This document shows positions 12,192 through 23,589 of a DNA stretch of 64,000 nt, piece after piece. Positions within the stretch are counted from its first letter, which is position 1. The number at the start of each line of letters is the position of its first letter. The notes under the pieces are model-generated. The model made no database searches and was not told the DNA's origin. It was given only the letters and a program-made list of their open reading frames with translations. The translations under genes were made by a program, and so were the position numbers. The stretch covers positions 1-64,000 of the forward strand of contig JASAND010005482.1 of NCBI GenBank assembly GCA_030248195.1, written 5' to 3'. Source of the DNA: Trissonchulus latispiculum (Eukaryota > Nematoda > Enoplea > Enoplida > Ironidae).

Positions 12192-12290
12192 GCCGGTTCC
12201 AAATTCTACCAGTTCCGATTCCAGTTCCGGTTCCGATTCTAAGAATCCTTCCGGTTCGGTTCCGGTTCCGGTTCCAACTGGTTCTGGTGA
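12192..12290. repeat. GGTTCC minisatellite
   Basis: An irregular repeat of GGTTCC/CCAGTTCC hexamers. It is short and local. Confidence 0.7.
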
Positions 12291-12495
12291 AACCGGCCCC
12301 AGCTCTAATGTGTTAAACATAGGAAACGGAAAAAGTGGTGATTTCTAATCTCGCCAACGACAAAACTGAGCACTTCAATGCCCATCTTATATTGTAAATA
12401 CGATCTCGAAGGTTGATTTGTAGGAAGCAGAATTTTAATTTAGGCCTTCAAAGTTTTTAAATTAATTTTTGAAGTTTGAGAACAGTCAAAGTTGA

Positions 12496-12860
12496 CTATT
12501 TTTTTGGTGAGGGCTCGACACCATTTAGGCTCTCCTTGAGGCCCGTCAGGTGTTTCTCCCCGCAGGCTGCAAACGGACAAGAGGCGGAGAGAAGAAGACT
12601 ACGGATAGAAAACGTAGTCCCCAAGCCAAGCCGGCGTACGGTTATTGCAGTCTCGCCCAGGGCAACATGTCTTGTACTTTCCAACACAAGTTACCTGTAG
12701 AGACTAGGATGGCTGAAAGCTAGTAGTGCCCACTTGGAAGGCAGAAGGTATGAAAAAGAAAACTGGCTGCAGAAAAGGGTCGAAAGGGAGGCCAAGTCTC
12801 AGATAGGAAAGAATAGAAATGTCTGCGGCTGTTAGGAACAACATTGAAAAGTTTAAAAAT
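12496..12860. repeat. Dispersed repeat, copy 1
   Basis: The passage with GGACAAGAGGCGGAGAGA, CCCAAGCCAAGCCGGCGTAC and GGTTATTGC matches 33770-34055 (GGACAAGAAACGGAGAGA, CCCAAGCCAAGCTGGCGTAC). It is fairly GC-rich against the background. It may be the 3' part of a retroelement. No coding frame is shared between the copies. Confidence 0.65.
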
Positions 12861-15235
12861 GTAAGAGGAAAATTCAAAGACGCAGAGGCTATATACCGGC
12901 ATGGGACACAGAGGGACCTTTTTCACCCGCCATGCACCCACACCTGCATACCGGCTCCGCGCCAAACTTGCATTTAAGAGCGTATATATTTTAAAAGCAT
13001 TAAAACTTATTGCCAAGAATAAAAGAAATTAAACTTAGCTTAAAAACCACCGATCAATCCAACAGCCGCTATGAGGCTGTTAAACGAAAAACTTTGCCAG
13101 CCGATTGTGGTGCTTTAGTAACGTCATCTTATCAGGATTGATGAGATCTTATCAGATCTTATCAGCCACCGGATGTGGTCTTGAAAATATGGTCGTCTGA
13201 TCAGTTGTGATTTCGGGCTGAATGGTCTTTTGGGGTAAACTTCCGGCTGTGACCCCCGTTCAATAATGGTACTGATCCGGTGCTTTGAGTCGAACAAACT
13301 GAGTCTTCCTTTCGCTTCCAACACATGGGAAAAATTGAAAGTTGTTGAAGAATTCTTTAATAGCTGCTTGCTTCCAACCAAGCAGCGGAGCAGATCCTAC
13401 TCTACATGCTTTACATGTTTAACTATCAAAGTTGACTATTTTGCAATGTCAAAATTGAGGGTCAGCAACTTTGATGAAGTATTCTGAAAGCTGTAAGGCC
13501 TAATTAAAACTTCTACTTCCGACAAATCACAGGTTATGACAAGACATTTCGAACGATACCAATTGATCCTGGTTAGCTCGACTTTCGGGATATCTCTGGG
13601 GCAGAAATCTGAATTTTTAGAAAAATTTGAGAAATTACCGTTTTTTGGCAAATAACAGAGATATTGCAACACAGACCTATAAAATGTTAAAATATCTATT
13701 TGCACACCATTATTGATGACTTTAAGTCAAGCTTGGGTGATAATGTTGCAGGTTAGTACACCCAGTTGGTCGCTGGGGTCAAATATGAGAGTCCGACAAC
13801 CATAATCTCAAAAATAGCAATTTTTCAAAATTTTCGAAATACGTTAAATTTTATATCAATCGAAAGCTCTTATTGTCGGGAACATTTTTTCTTCTTGGAC
13901 CATAACCCGTAAATGCGCCAAATTCAAGTTATTGGCCTTTAAATTATTATCGGGGTCAAGGCTTTCGGGGCCCGGTGCTACTCCCTAAAATCACTAGATA
14001 AAGCCATAAAGTAGGTTATCCCCATTAAAAGTCACCCTAAGTCCTTTATCAGTAGTTATCAAACATATAACCAAGCGAAGCTCCATTCTTAAGGATGTTC
14101 AGGTGCAAAGTGTCTGTATTTGCTACGTCACCTTCGTTTTCACCCATTTTCAAATCGCATGCAATTAATAGTCGGAACGGAAATACTCAAAATTGAAACT
14201 CGATGTGCAGGACATGTGTGACAATATTTTGTGCAAAAATGAGCAAAATCCGTGACCATAAATTTTTTCATTGTGGCCCCCACCTTATGCAAGGAAAACG
14301 CAAAACACTGCAAGAGGATCGCGCTTACGAATTGTATTTTCTGCGGATCTACAGGCGAGTTGAGTATAGCGCTCCGAGAAATTCCTTAACTGTGGGGAGT
14401 GCAGGCCGGATCGAGTCCAAGGAAATATCGCAAAAGCACTAAAATTAAGCTAAAAATTTATACTAACTCTGGTTTAAAATTTAGTATTTCGTAGCGTAAT
14501 TTAGCGCTTAGTATTTCATAGCATAATTTAGCGCTGCATTGCCTATTTCATTCCTACTATATTGAAACTTCTGAAACAGTAAAATTTGTGAAAGTGGCTT
14601 ATGGCAGGCCGTGAAGGGCCGAAAACCTTTGCCTATGGGGCAGGCCAAGGCACTTTCCGATTGGGCGGCCCGGGCCGCTCAAATCCGGCCTGTGTTCATC
14701 TCTACTACTGTGAGGTAGTGTGCTTACCCCTGGCTTTCTAACTAAGATTCCAAACCAACTACGACAACAAGGCAGTGCTTTATTATCACAGACACACCGC
14801 GGCACACAAACTGCAAATAAGAAACACAACTCTACATGTCACAACATTTTGATTATGTAATACATCTGTGGAATTTTAACATAAACAGTAAACAGGATTG
14901 AACCCACCCCATGTACTAGAATCTAGCAATAAAAAAGAACAAAAACGAAATAAAATGAGAAATCTTGTGATTTAGAAATCTAAAAATTCACTCACGCTTC
15001 CCGACGATTCCCATGTTGCCCCCCGTGCTAATATTTTTAAAACTTGACCAATAGAGCTAAAATCGTAAGAGTATGTTTTCGACTACACTGAGTGCAAATA
15101 TCGCCAAACCTTCTGCATATTTCGCAAAAGTAATTAATTTGTCAACATTAACTTGTCAATGCGCAAAGGGGGCACGGGGAATCGAAAAATTATCTGATTT
15201 TGTTGGAAAGCTGCACGCAGGGATTTTCTCGGTCG
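12861..15235. other. No gene seen; minor repeats
   Basis: A tandem duplication of AGTATTTC(G/A)TAGC with ATAATTTAGCGC lies near 14480-14535. A GC-rich patch at 14598-14707 ends in GGCCTGTGTTCATCTCTA and resembles a hAT-type end, reading TAGAGATGAACA outwards. A weak ATCTTATCAG repeat lies near 13125-13165. The remaining ORFs are short and featureless. Confidence 0.4.
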
Positions 15236-15362
15236 CAGAACAAGATTCTGAGGTCTGCGTTTCCTCTCAGTTTTCGTTAGCTCAGTAAAAGCTTGCAGCT
15301 TTACCTTTACTGAGCTAACAAAATAGGCTGAATTGAAACACAGACTTCAGATTCGTATTCCG
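15236..15362. repeat. Palindrome with CGTTAGC stem
   Basis: Stem TTTTCGTTAGCTCAGTAAA pairs with TTTACTGAGCTAACAAAA. The outer arms hold GATTCTGAGGTCTGCGTTTC and GAAACACAGACTTCAGATTC. It is the same architecture as the palindromes at 564-704 and 23100-23270. Confidence 0.75.
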
Positions 15363-15739
15363 GGCTATGTGCCAAAATCTACAGAAACGCCTGTCCAACA
15401 GAATCGGAGACAATACTTTCGGTTGCTCTTAGGCTCTGAACTCCGAACAACTACTTGTCAACAGTTGACAGAAAAAACAGAAACAACAGAAACATGACAC
15501 AATAGCTTAATTTCTGAATTTATTTAGGGATTCTGAATTTATTTAGGAAAGTTTCTGAATTTTTCCATTGCTCTCAAAAACGAGAACTGAGAGGTTAAAA
15601 TGTTGGGAGGGGAAACGACCCCCTCCCCTGTTCAATGAGCCGGAATAAATAAGAAAAACTATTTGGACATACCCGACTATCTTTTTCTGTATGGCTAGAC
15701 AGATAGCTACCACGTGAGTCAGACAATGAAGTTAGCGAA

Positions 15740-16040
15740 AAAGCAAGCCGGCTACACAAAAATCACATGCCAAAAAAGCAAGCCGGATATACAAAATTTC
15801 AAGCCAAAAAACAAGCCGGATATACAAAATGACAAGCCAACAAAGCAAACAGCTTACAAACTTGTATGCCAAAAAATCAAACCGTATATACAAACTTATA
15901 TAGCAAACCGGATATACAAACTCATATGCCAAAAAAGCAAGCCGGATATACAAAATCACAAGTCAAAAAAGCAAGCCGGATATACAAAATCAAAAGCCAA
16001 AAAAGCAAGTTATATACAAAATTTCAAGCAGACTTGCGTA
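15740..16040. repeat. 33-36 bp minisatellite (CAAGCCGGATATACAAA)
   Basis: About nine units built on GCCAAAAAAGCAAGCCGGATATACAAAAT-like sequence with length variants. The long + strand frame (KSKPDIQN-type repeats) is a consequence of the unit length, so I do not call a gene. Confidence 0.85.
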
Positions 16041-16303
16041 GTAAATTTGAAACAAACATAGTGGTGCGATCGAATCAAGTAGCAGACCCTGAACATAACT
16101 CTATAACAAATTTATGGTGAAAGGATTAATACTTACTTTACGATGCAACTTTTAAAAAGCATAACTATATACACATTCAAATAGCTCAAAAATTTAATAT
16201 TTGTAACCCATGACAAAAAAGCTCTAATGTTTCCAGCACAGCAAAAACCATTTCTCAAAAAGGATCCTATTACAAACTGACAAATACAAACTTATTACAA
16301 CAC

Positions 16304-16748
16304 TTAATTTATACATAGTGACTTATTATAAAGTCCTCCCTCAATCCTCAAAACGTTACAAAGTCCTCCCTCAATCCTCAAAACGCATCCATTGTTCAGA
16401 TTCTTCGCACAAAACTTCGTCTGGGCACAGGCGGCAACGATGAAAAAATAAAGGATCCGAAACCAGAGATCAGTTAGCCACCAAGCCGGCAGGGCCACTG
16501 CGGTTCCAGCAACCTTTTCGGGTACGGTATGATGATAGACAGAGGTGACGACCAGACAGACACACCAGAGGAGGGTCAGGGCGCATAGGCCCAGGATAAA
16601 GCACAGACGAATCCAGGGGGTCACTTGGACATAAAGCTGCAGCGGCCGTTCGAACAGGGGTTCGAACAGGAGAGGAAAAATTCAGCGCTGCCAGGAATCG
16701 ATCCCACGTCTGCGGGCCGCCAGTGGAGACGCTAGCCTCCTCCGCCAT
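16304..16748 (-). pseudogene. Candidate short membrane protein, frame broken
   Basis: A GC-rich island stands out from the AT-rich flanks. An ATG at 16748-16746 opens MAEEASVSTGGPQTWDRFL. A second frame, one base away at a T5 run near 16677-16681, continues with LYVQVTPWIRLCFILGLCAL and further hydrophobic segments (two to three probable membrane helices) to a stop at 16304. A one-base slip in the T run would join both frames, so a sequencing error or a pseudogene are both possible. The 3' part holds a ~28 bp direct repeat (16331-16385). A possible splice donor after VPEK (AAAAG|GTTGCT) would instead make this only a first exon. I do not recognise the family. Confidence 0.3.
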
Positions 16749-16826
16749 GAGGAGCAGCGAGTAGAGGAGCAGAAAACAGTGTGAGGAGGCGGCGTCGAAA
16801 GCCCAGACCAGCTCCGCGGGGGCGCA

Positions 16827-16836
16827 GTCACGTGAC
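16827..16836. promoter_or_regulatory. GTCACGTGAC palindromic E-box
   Basis: A perfect CACGTG-core palindrome lies in CpG-rich DNA about 80 bases upstream of the - strand ATG at 16748. A TATA-like CTATATATAG lies farther upstream at about 16989-16998. The position suits a promoter for the candidate - strand gene. This is inference from position and motif only. Confidence 0.35.
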
Positions 16837-17044
16837 ACCCCGCTGGGCAGGCAGTGGGAGAGCGGGAGGATTGCCCACCGACCAGGCGCCAATAACAATT
16901 AAATCTAGGAGGTTTTTCAAAGTCCGATGCAGCGGCAAATCAAATCAGGTAACCAATATATAATCTGAGGGCAACTCGCCAGGTGTCCAAACTATATATA
17001 GACCAGGGCAGAGACAGAAGGACAACGGCTGGCAAAATTCGGGC

Positions 17045-17213
17045 TCAAGGCTTCTTAGGCGATTGAGGACTGACAAGAGTAGGGCTGTCCGCACAAAGGG
17101 GTCGGTCGGTTAAATGAGATTCGGTCAGCCGTAACGTTGGCCAGCTCCAGTCACCAGGGTCCACTAGTTTGCAGTCCGCGACTGAGCTGGATTCGCAAAT
17201 CGAGTTGATACTG
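17045..17213 (-). CDS. Possible terminal exon, unknown product
   Basis: After a good acceptor (TTTTGTTTCAG) a 55-codon frame runs to a TGA, ending PTLVSPQSPKKP. It is serine/proline rich and less AT-rich than its flanks. No partner exon or homologue is recognised. It may equally be 5' untranslated sequence of the candidate gene at 16.3-16.75 kb or chance. Confidence 0.18.
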
Positions 17214-17265
17214 CTGAAACAAAAGCGAAAAGAAAGAAGTATGTAAACAAACAAGGATATACTTA

Positions 17266-17266
<1 letters not shown>

Positions 17267-17351
<85 letters not shown>
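17267..17351. repeat. (TA)n microsatellite
   Basis: About 85 bp of nearly pure TA dinucleotide. Confidence 0.97.
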
Positions 17352-17353
<2 letters not shown>

Positions 17354-18605
17354 CATGGATGGTGTGGATATACGAGAACTGCCAGCGATTAAGCGGGCAG
17401 AATGTAGAAAGCCTACAAAAAATCACCCGAAATTTTAAACAAAAACCCGGCCTCACTCACAAAAGAGTTGCAGACACTCAATTTTTTGCAGGGTGATAGC
17501 CACGCATCACAACATTACAGCCTGTGAGTTTGCGTCCCTATGACCTCTACCTGCGTTCAAGGCAGACCTTCAAGTGAGGGTACCCAAAAGTGACATCAAA
17601 AACATTCACGACCGAACTTCTAATTTCGGCTGCTATTTACTAAGGGAAAATTATGTTGGGTGAATTTTTTGTTAAAATTTTAATAAATAAAAAATCACAT
17701 TCATATTTTGTTACTCATGCCGGAACAGCAGCTAGAGTAAAACTAAGGCCAAATTAGAGCTCAGCCACCTCCAAAACACTTATATATACTAATTGGTTTT
17801 GCGGTTGTCTGACACTTCTGATAGTCCAATCTGGTAACCAGACAGACCTGAACCGTCCGACTGTAAACGTGATTCCAGAAGTCAGCATTAACCTATAGTT
17901 ACCGAAACACTAATGACAGATTTACATTCTGGAAGACCCCCTAGGACATCACCAGCCACTTCGGAGTGTCCAGTTGGTACATTCCTGGAGGGTCCGGCGT
18001 GACACTGGTTCATAAACCCCCACAACATACGAAGTCCTAAGTTTCTCTGCCAAAATGCCTGGAAATAAGTTATGATCACTCACAAACACGAATAAAAATT
18101 AAACTAAAACAAAAGTTTTAGCCTTTAAAACTGCATTTTAGAGCCACTAGGCTTCATACTGGACACTGCCGGAGGCCACCAGTGACCACTAAGACTTCTG
18201 TGAGGTCAGCTTCCCTATTTGGAACGCTATGGTATGGAAGCAGTTTTGGGTTCGGAATACGTTATTCAGTGCGCTCTATCCAGAGCTGATGAGAAAAAAC
18301 AATGCTAGCTGCTCTCTGGGATCCGATCCGCCACTGACTTTGTTTTTCACGGGTGATTTTTTGTTAAACACGTAACAAAACAATCACCGACTCTCGTCTA
18401 CTGCAACTTACTGGTAGGTCGCACTGCAGTAGTTTAAAGATTAGCCGAGGACCTAGCCACTTGTCCTCGAAGGAATCGATTTCGTTTAGTTTTGCGAAAG
18501 TTCTAGCCAAAAACCAAATTTTGACTTTTTTGTTAAGCGTGCTAGGGTATATAGGTGAAGCAAGATATACGGGTAAGGTTAAAATTTATAATCACAATTA
18601 AACTC
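17352..18605. other. No gene seen
   Basis: Mixed AT-rich DNA without convincing ORFs, RNA or repeat ends. Confidence 0.4.
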
Positions 18606-18606
18606 A

Positions 18607-18746
18607 CATCAGGGGCCGATGTTATCAACGCCCAAACCCGGGTTAAGTCACTAACCTGGGTTAACTTTATGTGTTGAAGATAGCCAGAGAAACCCGGGTT
18701 TTTAAGATAACCCAGGTTTAGACGTTGATAACATTGGCCCCTGATG
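18607..18746. mobile_element. 140-bp MITE/hairpin
   Basis: The ends are CATCAGGGGCCGATGTTATC and the near-complement GATAACATTGGCCCCTGATG. The interior has the complementary words AACCCGGGTTAA and TAACCCAGGTTTA, so the whole element folds back. Confidence 0.85.
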
Positions 18747-19249
18747 TAGAATTTTTAGGCAGGCTTGCAAAGTGACGTATAAGTGATAAAGGCAGACTGA
18801 TTTAAAAACGCTTTCCCCAATCATAGCTTTTGATTTTGCCCAATAACTTTGAAATTTTATACGGGGGGATACTGGAGGGCGACGAATTCAAAAAATCAAA
18901 AATTAATATTTAGCAAAACAGACTTTTACTTTTATAAGTTAATAAGGGTTAAAGTTATTACAAATCCAATATATATTAGGGCTGGGGCAAAGCAATACAT
19001 TTTGGCGTATTTTGGAGATTCAAGCAAAAACAGACATGCTAAGGTATAGATTTCTGATGTCGCTAACTTTTAAATATGTCACAGTCCAACAGTCACATTT
19101 TTAGATTTTAATGAGTTTCTGAAATTAAAGACTTATTAATTAAATATTGATTAATTTATTGCTGAGTAATTTCAACTCTAAGTAAGACTCTGTATATGTT
19201 AAACCTGCTGTTTCTCTCGAAGGATCAAATGGTCCCCAAACTTAATGTC

Positions 19250-19640
19250 ACATTACAGCCATTCCGGTAGAGTTGATGGCCGGACGGTCCCACACAGGAT
19301 GGCCGGCCCAGAGTGGAGCCAATTCGGCCGGCCAGCCGGTCTTCTGAACCTGCACAATACGTGATGGTGTAGAGTTTTGCCCGGGTCCTGAATCTGGCCT
19401 GCGGGCCCGGATTTTGGAAGAGCAGGCTAGGCGGCCCAGCCCGAGCCCGGCTTATCGTCTAGGCGCGGCCCGGGCCGGGCCTCCGGGCCTTGTATCGGGC
19501 CTCCCTGGCAGACAGGTCATTGATTTAGGCCTCCGGGCCCGGGGATGACACCGGGCCTGCCGGGCCTCGAATCGGGCCCCCGGAACCCTGACGGGCCCGT
19601 CCCGGTGATGTTAGTAGACCCGGGCCCGGCCCAAAAAATT
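19250..19640. repeat. GC-rich GGGCCCGGGC patch (hAT-like subterminal repeats)
   Basis: It contains many GGCCCGGGCC/GGGCCTCCGGGCC words. TAGAGTTTTGCCCGGGTCC at about 19373 resembles the TAGAGTTGTGACGCGGGCC end of the hAT element at 56819-57995. Similar GC-rich patches lie at 14.6, 24.0 and 24.25 kb. Confidence 0.5.
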
Positions 19641-19734
19641 TTTAACAGCACAACGATATTACCTGTTACACATAACCAACAATATCATTTAATTAACTTT
19701 AATTTCCATCGTATATATATACCAGAGTCTGCAC

Positions 19735-20190
19735 AGCTTACCACCGGCCGTTCTGCATTTTATACCAAAATCAGAAAGTCTGCATAACATACATTTTATG
19801 CAGGAGCCTGCATGTCATACCCGGGTCTAACTCCCTCTTAATTGCTGACCGGTTTGCATTTTATACCCAAGTCTGCTTTAACCCAAGTCGTGGGTTCGAA
19901 TCCCACCGCAGGTCCGAAAAAATTGGACCTCCGGTGGTACATGACTTTCTTCTTCTTTCGCTTTATACCCCGGTCTGCAATTCTGCTCAAAAGTCTGCAT
20001 TTCCTACCAAATTCTGAAAGCATCAGCCAGCGTTTTATACCCAAGTTTGGTTTCATACCCGAGTCAGCAAGTCAAAATTTTATACCGAAGTCTACTTTTT
20101 AATACCAGTGTCTACTGCCTCCAAGTCTGCAGTGAAGTCTGCATTTTATGCCGTCTGTTTTCTGGTCTGCGTTCTATACCCGAGTCTGCA
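19735..20190. repeat. TTTATACCnnAGTCTGC interspersed minisatellite
   Basis: A run of imperfect units such as CATTTTATACC(A/C)AA(G/A)TCTGC occurs about a dozen times with insertions. One insertion is the SINE fragment at 19880-19945. Confidence 0.7.
19880..19945 (+). repeat. tRNA-derived SINE fragment
   Basis: It holds the canonical pol III B box GGTTCGAATCC inside GTGGGTTCGAATCCCAC, then a GTCCGAAAAAATTGGAC hairpin and CCTCCGGTGGTACATGAC. That tail parallels the one after the tRNA-like heads in the giant palindrome (CGGAGGTGTTGTAGTGAC). The 5' half (A box) is missing. Confidence 0.6.
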
Positions 20191-20204
20191 TATAAGTGTA
20201 CTTA

Positions 20205-20330
20205 GTCAGATAATCCGCGTCTGTATCTGTGTCTGTGTCTGTGTTTGTAGTATACTGGCCCAGAGCTCTGCAACTCCAAAAATTTGTGAAAATTATATAT
20301 ATATATGTGTGTGTGTGTATGTATATATAC
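20205..20330. repeat. (TGTCTG)n and (TA)n/(TG)n microsatellites
   Basis: Two short simple repeats: TCTGTGTCTGTGTCTGTGTT near 20220-20245, and ATATATATATGTGTGTGTGT near 20297-20320. Confidence 0.85.
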
Positions 20331-20692
20331 ATGCTGCGAAGGACCACGACCTTAACATTCACCAAAACCGGATTTTTCAATTTCACTGTGCTCAGTGTAG
20401 GTAAGATTAGTAGGAGGGAGAAAAGTTTAAAAACAGAAATAGTCTGATTGGTTGTTTCTGGTTTAGAAACAGCCAATCAGAAAAAAGCAAACACAGAAAA
20501 GTTAACCTAAGAGCAATTCTCGTCCTGGAGCTCAGTTATATACTGATATTCATATTAGTGATACTCTCTATATTTCTCTCTCAATTTATTTTGTCTCTGC
20601 CTCTTATTTCTTTCTGTATATACCAATTGAAACGTTATTTACGGTTTGATTTTATTATTAATTTTGTTCTGATCACACTACCAACTGAGGCA

Positions 20693-22123
20693 ATGGATGC
20701 CTTCACGATCAACAATGAACAGCTTCGTACAGCCGAAGAAGGTAACTACCACTGTTTATGAATAGTTTATCGCCAAAAACATAATATTGCTTACTTAGTC
20801 TTTATAAAACATTATTTCAATTATTGATGTATTTGCGTTGAAGACCTTCTTTTTTAGCTATAATGGGGGCCTGAGCCCCAAGACGCTAGGACTTTTTTGA
20901 AAATTGTGAAAATTTTGGTCTGAAAACCTACACTTTTCTACAGCATATTTTATTCCAGTCATTTCCAGAATTTAGAAACGTAATTTCATTGAATATATGC
21001 CAATACAGTCCGCAATGGCAGCAATAACGAAGGCTAGACGATATCTTTGCGCCAAAGGCGCATACTTTTTCGGAAGATGATTCCTTTTGGGCATGTTTGG
21101 CTGATTGACGACCCAAACTAAGACGAAATTTGATGAAGCTTTCCAAAATGCGCTGTTTTTAACATTCTGACACCCTCCGCTCCTAATCCCGCTTCAAATA
21201 TCGACGTCTCAGTTCCGGGCAGTTCTTGACGATTTCAGACAGCTAAACAGTGGCAGCATAGCTATGATTGGATTCATTTCTAAGACCTTGTTGTGCTCTA
21301 CATTTTTGCTTTTTAAAGCAACTTTCTAGCTTCTCGCTATCGTGAGATATTACCAATTTTCTTATTTTGCCGTCCATTTTTGCAAAAGCTAAATAATCAG
21401 TTGTTTCTTGACAGTCTGCAAAAGTCTGAAAAATTGTATATACTTCTTCAAACATCCGTTAAAAACTATTTCGAAATCAAAAATTAGTTTCATTCCTTAC
21501 AAAGAGCAAATGCTAAGCTCCATTTTGATATTAAGATAGTTTATTAACTCCAAGTAATGAAAGAGTAATCTTGGTTCAAATTTGATGTCTCCAAAAGGAA
21601 TCACCACCTTAAAAATAATTTGAGTGTGATTTTAGTGTGTTTTACTAAAAACGTGTGCGAAAACATACAATAATAAATAAAAAACACAAAATTTTCAAAG
21701 CCGGCGAAAATATCAAACACTTGACGGATTCTCAAACGAGTGTTTAAGACCACTCACTTACGTTATATATGTTCCTGCTGAAGAAGGCCCAATACCACTG
21801 ATTGATAGCATTTCAAGTCTAAAACAAAAAAACCAGAAAATTATTTTTATGACAATATTCTCACGTATATATACACCTATAATTACCTGTTATTTCATAC
21901 TGCGTATGTGGACCTGTTTGTTATATTTCTTGTTTCAGGCGAAATGATGGCGGAAGCGATCCGGGCCAAGGACCCCTTAATCAGGGCCGAATTCAACGGA
22001 TGCACTATAGGGCCTTGCGCCATGGAACGGATCGTGGAAGCGCTCATGGGCCATGATACTCTTCATACCCTGGTATTCGATATGTCTTTCATTGGCATCG
22101 GGATCGAACTTGCGAACAATCTT
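20693..22123 (+). CDS. 5' end of an LRR protein gene (two exons), partial
   Basis: Exon 1 is 20693-20741. The ATG has G at -3 and +4, reads MDAFTINNEQLRTAEE, and ends in phase 1 at GAAG|GTAACT. Exon 2 is 21939-22123, with acceptor TTGTTTCAG, phase 1 in and phase 0 out at CTT|GTAAGT. Joined, they continue GEMMAEAIRAKDPLIRAEF, then GPCAMERIVEALM and HTLVFDMSFIGIGIELANNL. The alternating pattern is that of ribonuclease-inhibitor/NLR-type leucine-rich repeats. No phase-0 continuation is visible in the following 3.5 kb, which is MITE-filled. Exon 1 is also phase-compatible with the first Gemin5-like exon at 25651, so it may belong to that gene. The product's role is unknown beyond a likely protein-binding LRR surface. 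Confidence 0.5.
21055..21617. mobile_element. GGTGGTGATT-family MITE in LRR intron
   Basis: The left part has GATTCCTTTTGGGCATG, and the right end has TGTCTCCAAAAGGAATCACC and ACCTTA. The interior (AATCCCGCTTCAAA, GTTGTGCTCTACATTTTTG) matches the elements at 33262 and 54257. Confidence 0.75.
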
Positions 22124-22167
22124 GTAAGTTATACACAACGTTACCGGAATTTATTACGATGTACAGA

Positions 22168-22494
22168 TTCTACTGGGTTTACTTTACTTTAGTGGGACTT
22201 TTGGGTTCCCACCCCACTCCTTCCCCCACTTTTTGGGTTTTCCCCCACTCACTGTATGGTGTCCAGAAAATGTCAAATTTTAAGGATTTTTGGTCAAAAT
22301 TTTCAAAGTTTTTTCCGGCTTCGACGGATTTTTTTGGTCTAAAATAGCCTATTTAAAACTAAAACTTGATTGATGATAACTTTTTAGCTTAGTTATACAT
22401 AGAATACAGGCAACTTTTAACGTGTTCTCAGCATTCTTAGCCCATTTTATCCCCCCCAATTTTGGTGTTTCCCCCCACAAAGAAAACCCAGTTC
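22168..22494. mobile_element. MITE with ACTGGGTTTACTTT ends
   Basis: The left end is TACTGGGTTTACTTTACTTT and the right end is AAAGAAAACCCAGTT. The interior (TTTAGTGGGAC, then C-rich CCCCCACT words, then TTCCGGCTTCG) parallels 5860-6060 of the giant palindrome. It begins only ~45 bp after the LRR exon donor. Confidence 0.65.
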
Positions 22495-22904
22495 GATGTA
22501 ATTAATTAATGCAGTAGTTTATGGGGGTGTGTGTGTGTAAACTAAGTAGTTCATAAGAAGTTCATAAGAATGCTGAAATAACAAAAAGCTGATTCCTTTT
22601 TGAAAATCGTTATGCAAAAATAATCAAAAATATGGTTGTTTTTTAACTGTTCCGTTACAAAAAGAAATCTTCTATCTGAATCTTCTACTTTACAGTCTTC
22701 AGTTGTGTTTGCCAGTGATCTGGATCGGTTTGGTTGAGGAGGGGGTACAACAATGAGGGCCCTAAATTTTTTCAGGTTGTCCGCTCTATCTGCGAGCATC
22801 ACAGAAATCGACTTATATATATGGCACTAGCTTTCCTGTGACCATGACGGCTGGACTGCAGTGCCAGCATGAGCTTGAAGAACCGTCGGATCTTTTGTGC
22901 TTTC

Positions 22905-23470
22905 CCCCCCCCAGCCCTAACTTTTGATTTTTTTGACCAATTTGGTGTGAGTGCATACTGGAGGCTGGTGAATTCAAAATTTCAAAAATTTTAAAATTTT
23001 AAAAATTTTTAATAATTTTATATTTTTGTTTGGTAAAGGGGGACCAAGGGGAACCAAAAAATTTTATGAAAAACATTTTGCTGAAAACATGCATACAGGG
23101 GTTTTCTGGGGCGCTGAGCACGAATCTGAAGTCCGTTTTTCGATTCAGCTTTTCGTTAGCTCAGTATAAGCTAAAGTTGTAAGCTTAACATGTAAGCTTA
23201 TACTGAGCTAACGAAAAGCTGAATCGAAAAACGGACTTCAGATTCGTGCTCTGCGCTTCAGAAAACCCCTGTATGCATGTTTTCAGCAAACTTTTTTCAA
23301 AAACTTTTTTGGTTCCCCTTGGTACCCTTACCAAACAAAAATTTAAATTTTTTTAAAAATTTCTAAAATTTTACAATTTTTGAATTTTTGAATTCACCAG
23401 CCTCCAGTATGCACCCACACCAAGTTTCAAAGTTATTGGTCAAAAAATCAAAAGTTAGGGCTGGGGGGAA
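22905..23470. mobile_element. ~565-bp fully palindromic MITE
   Basis: The arms start CCCAGCCCTAACTTTTGATT and end in its complement. Inside, TTGGTAAAGGGGGACCAAGG and GCATACAGGGGTTTTC recur inverted. The centre is AGCTTTTCGTTAGCTCAG facing its complement (about 23131-23225). Almost the entire element can fold into one stem. Confidence 0.9.
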
Positions 23471-23589
23471 AAGCGCAAAAGATCCGAACCGTCCAAAATT
23501 TGGAACATATATGCTGGCCGCCGAATAATCGAATAATCTAAATCTAGTGCGACCGCTGAAGCTAGAACTTGATGTGATCATAGACCACA

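Noticed and set aside
15714..16061. 115-codon + strand ORF with KSKPDIQN repeats
   Set aside because: It is a translation of a 33-36 bp minisatellite with length variants, and the frame is not conserved between units.
17045..17456. Long IYIYIY/YIYIYI ORFs
   Set aside because: Translation of a (TA)n microsatellite.
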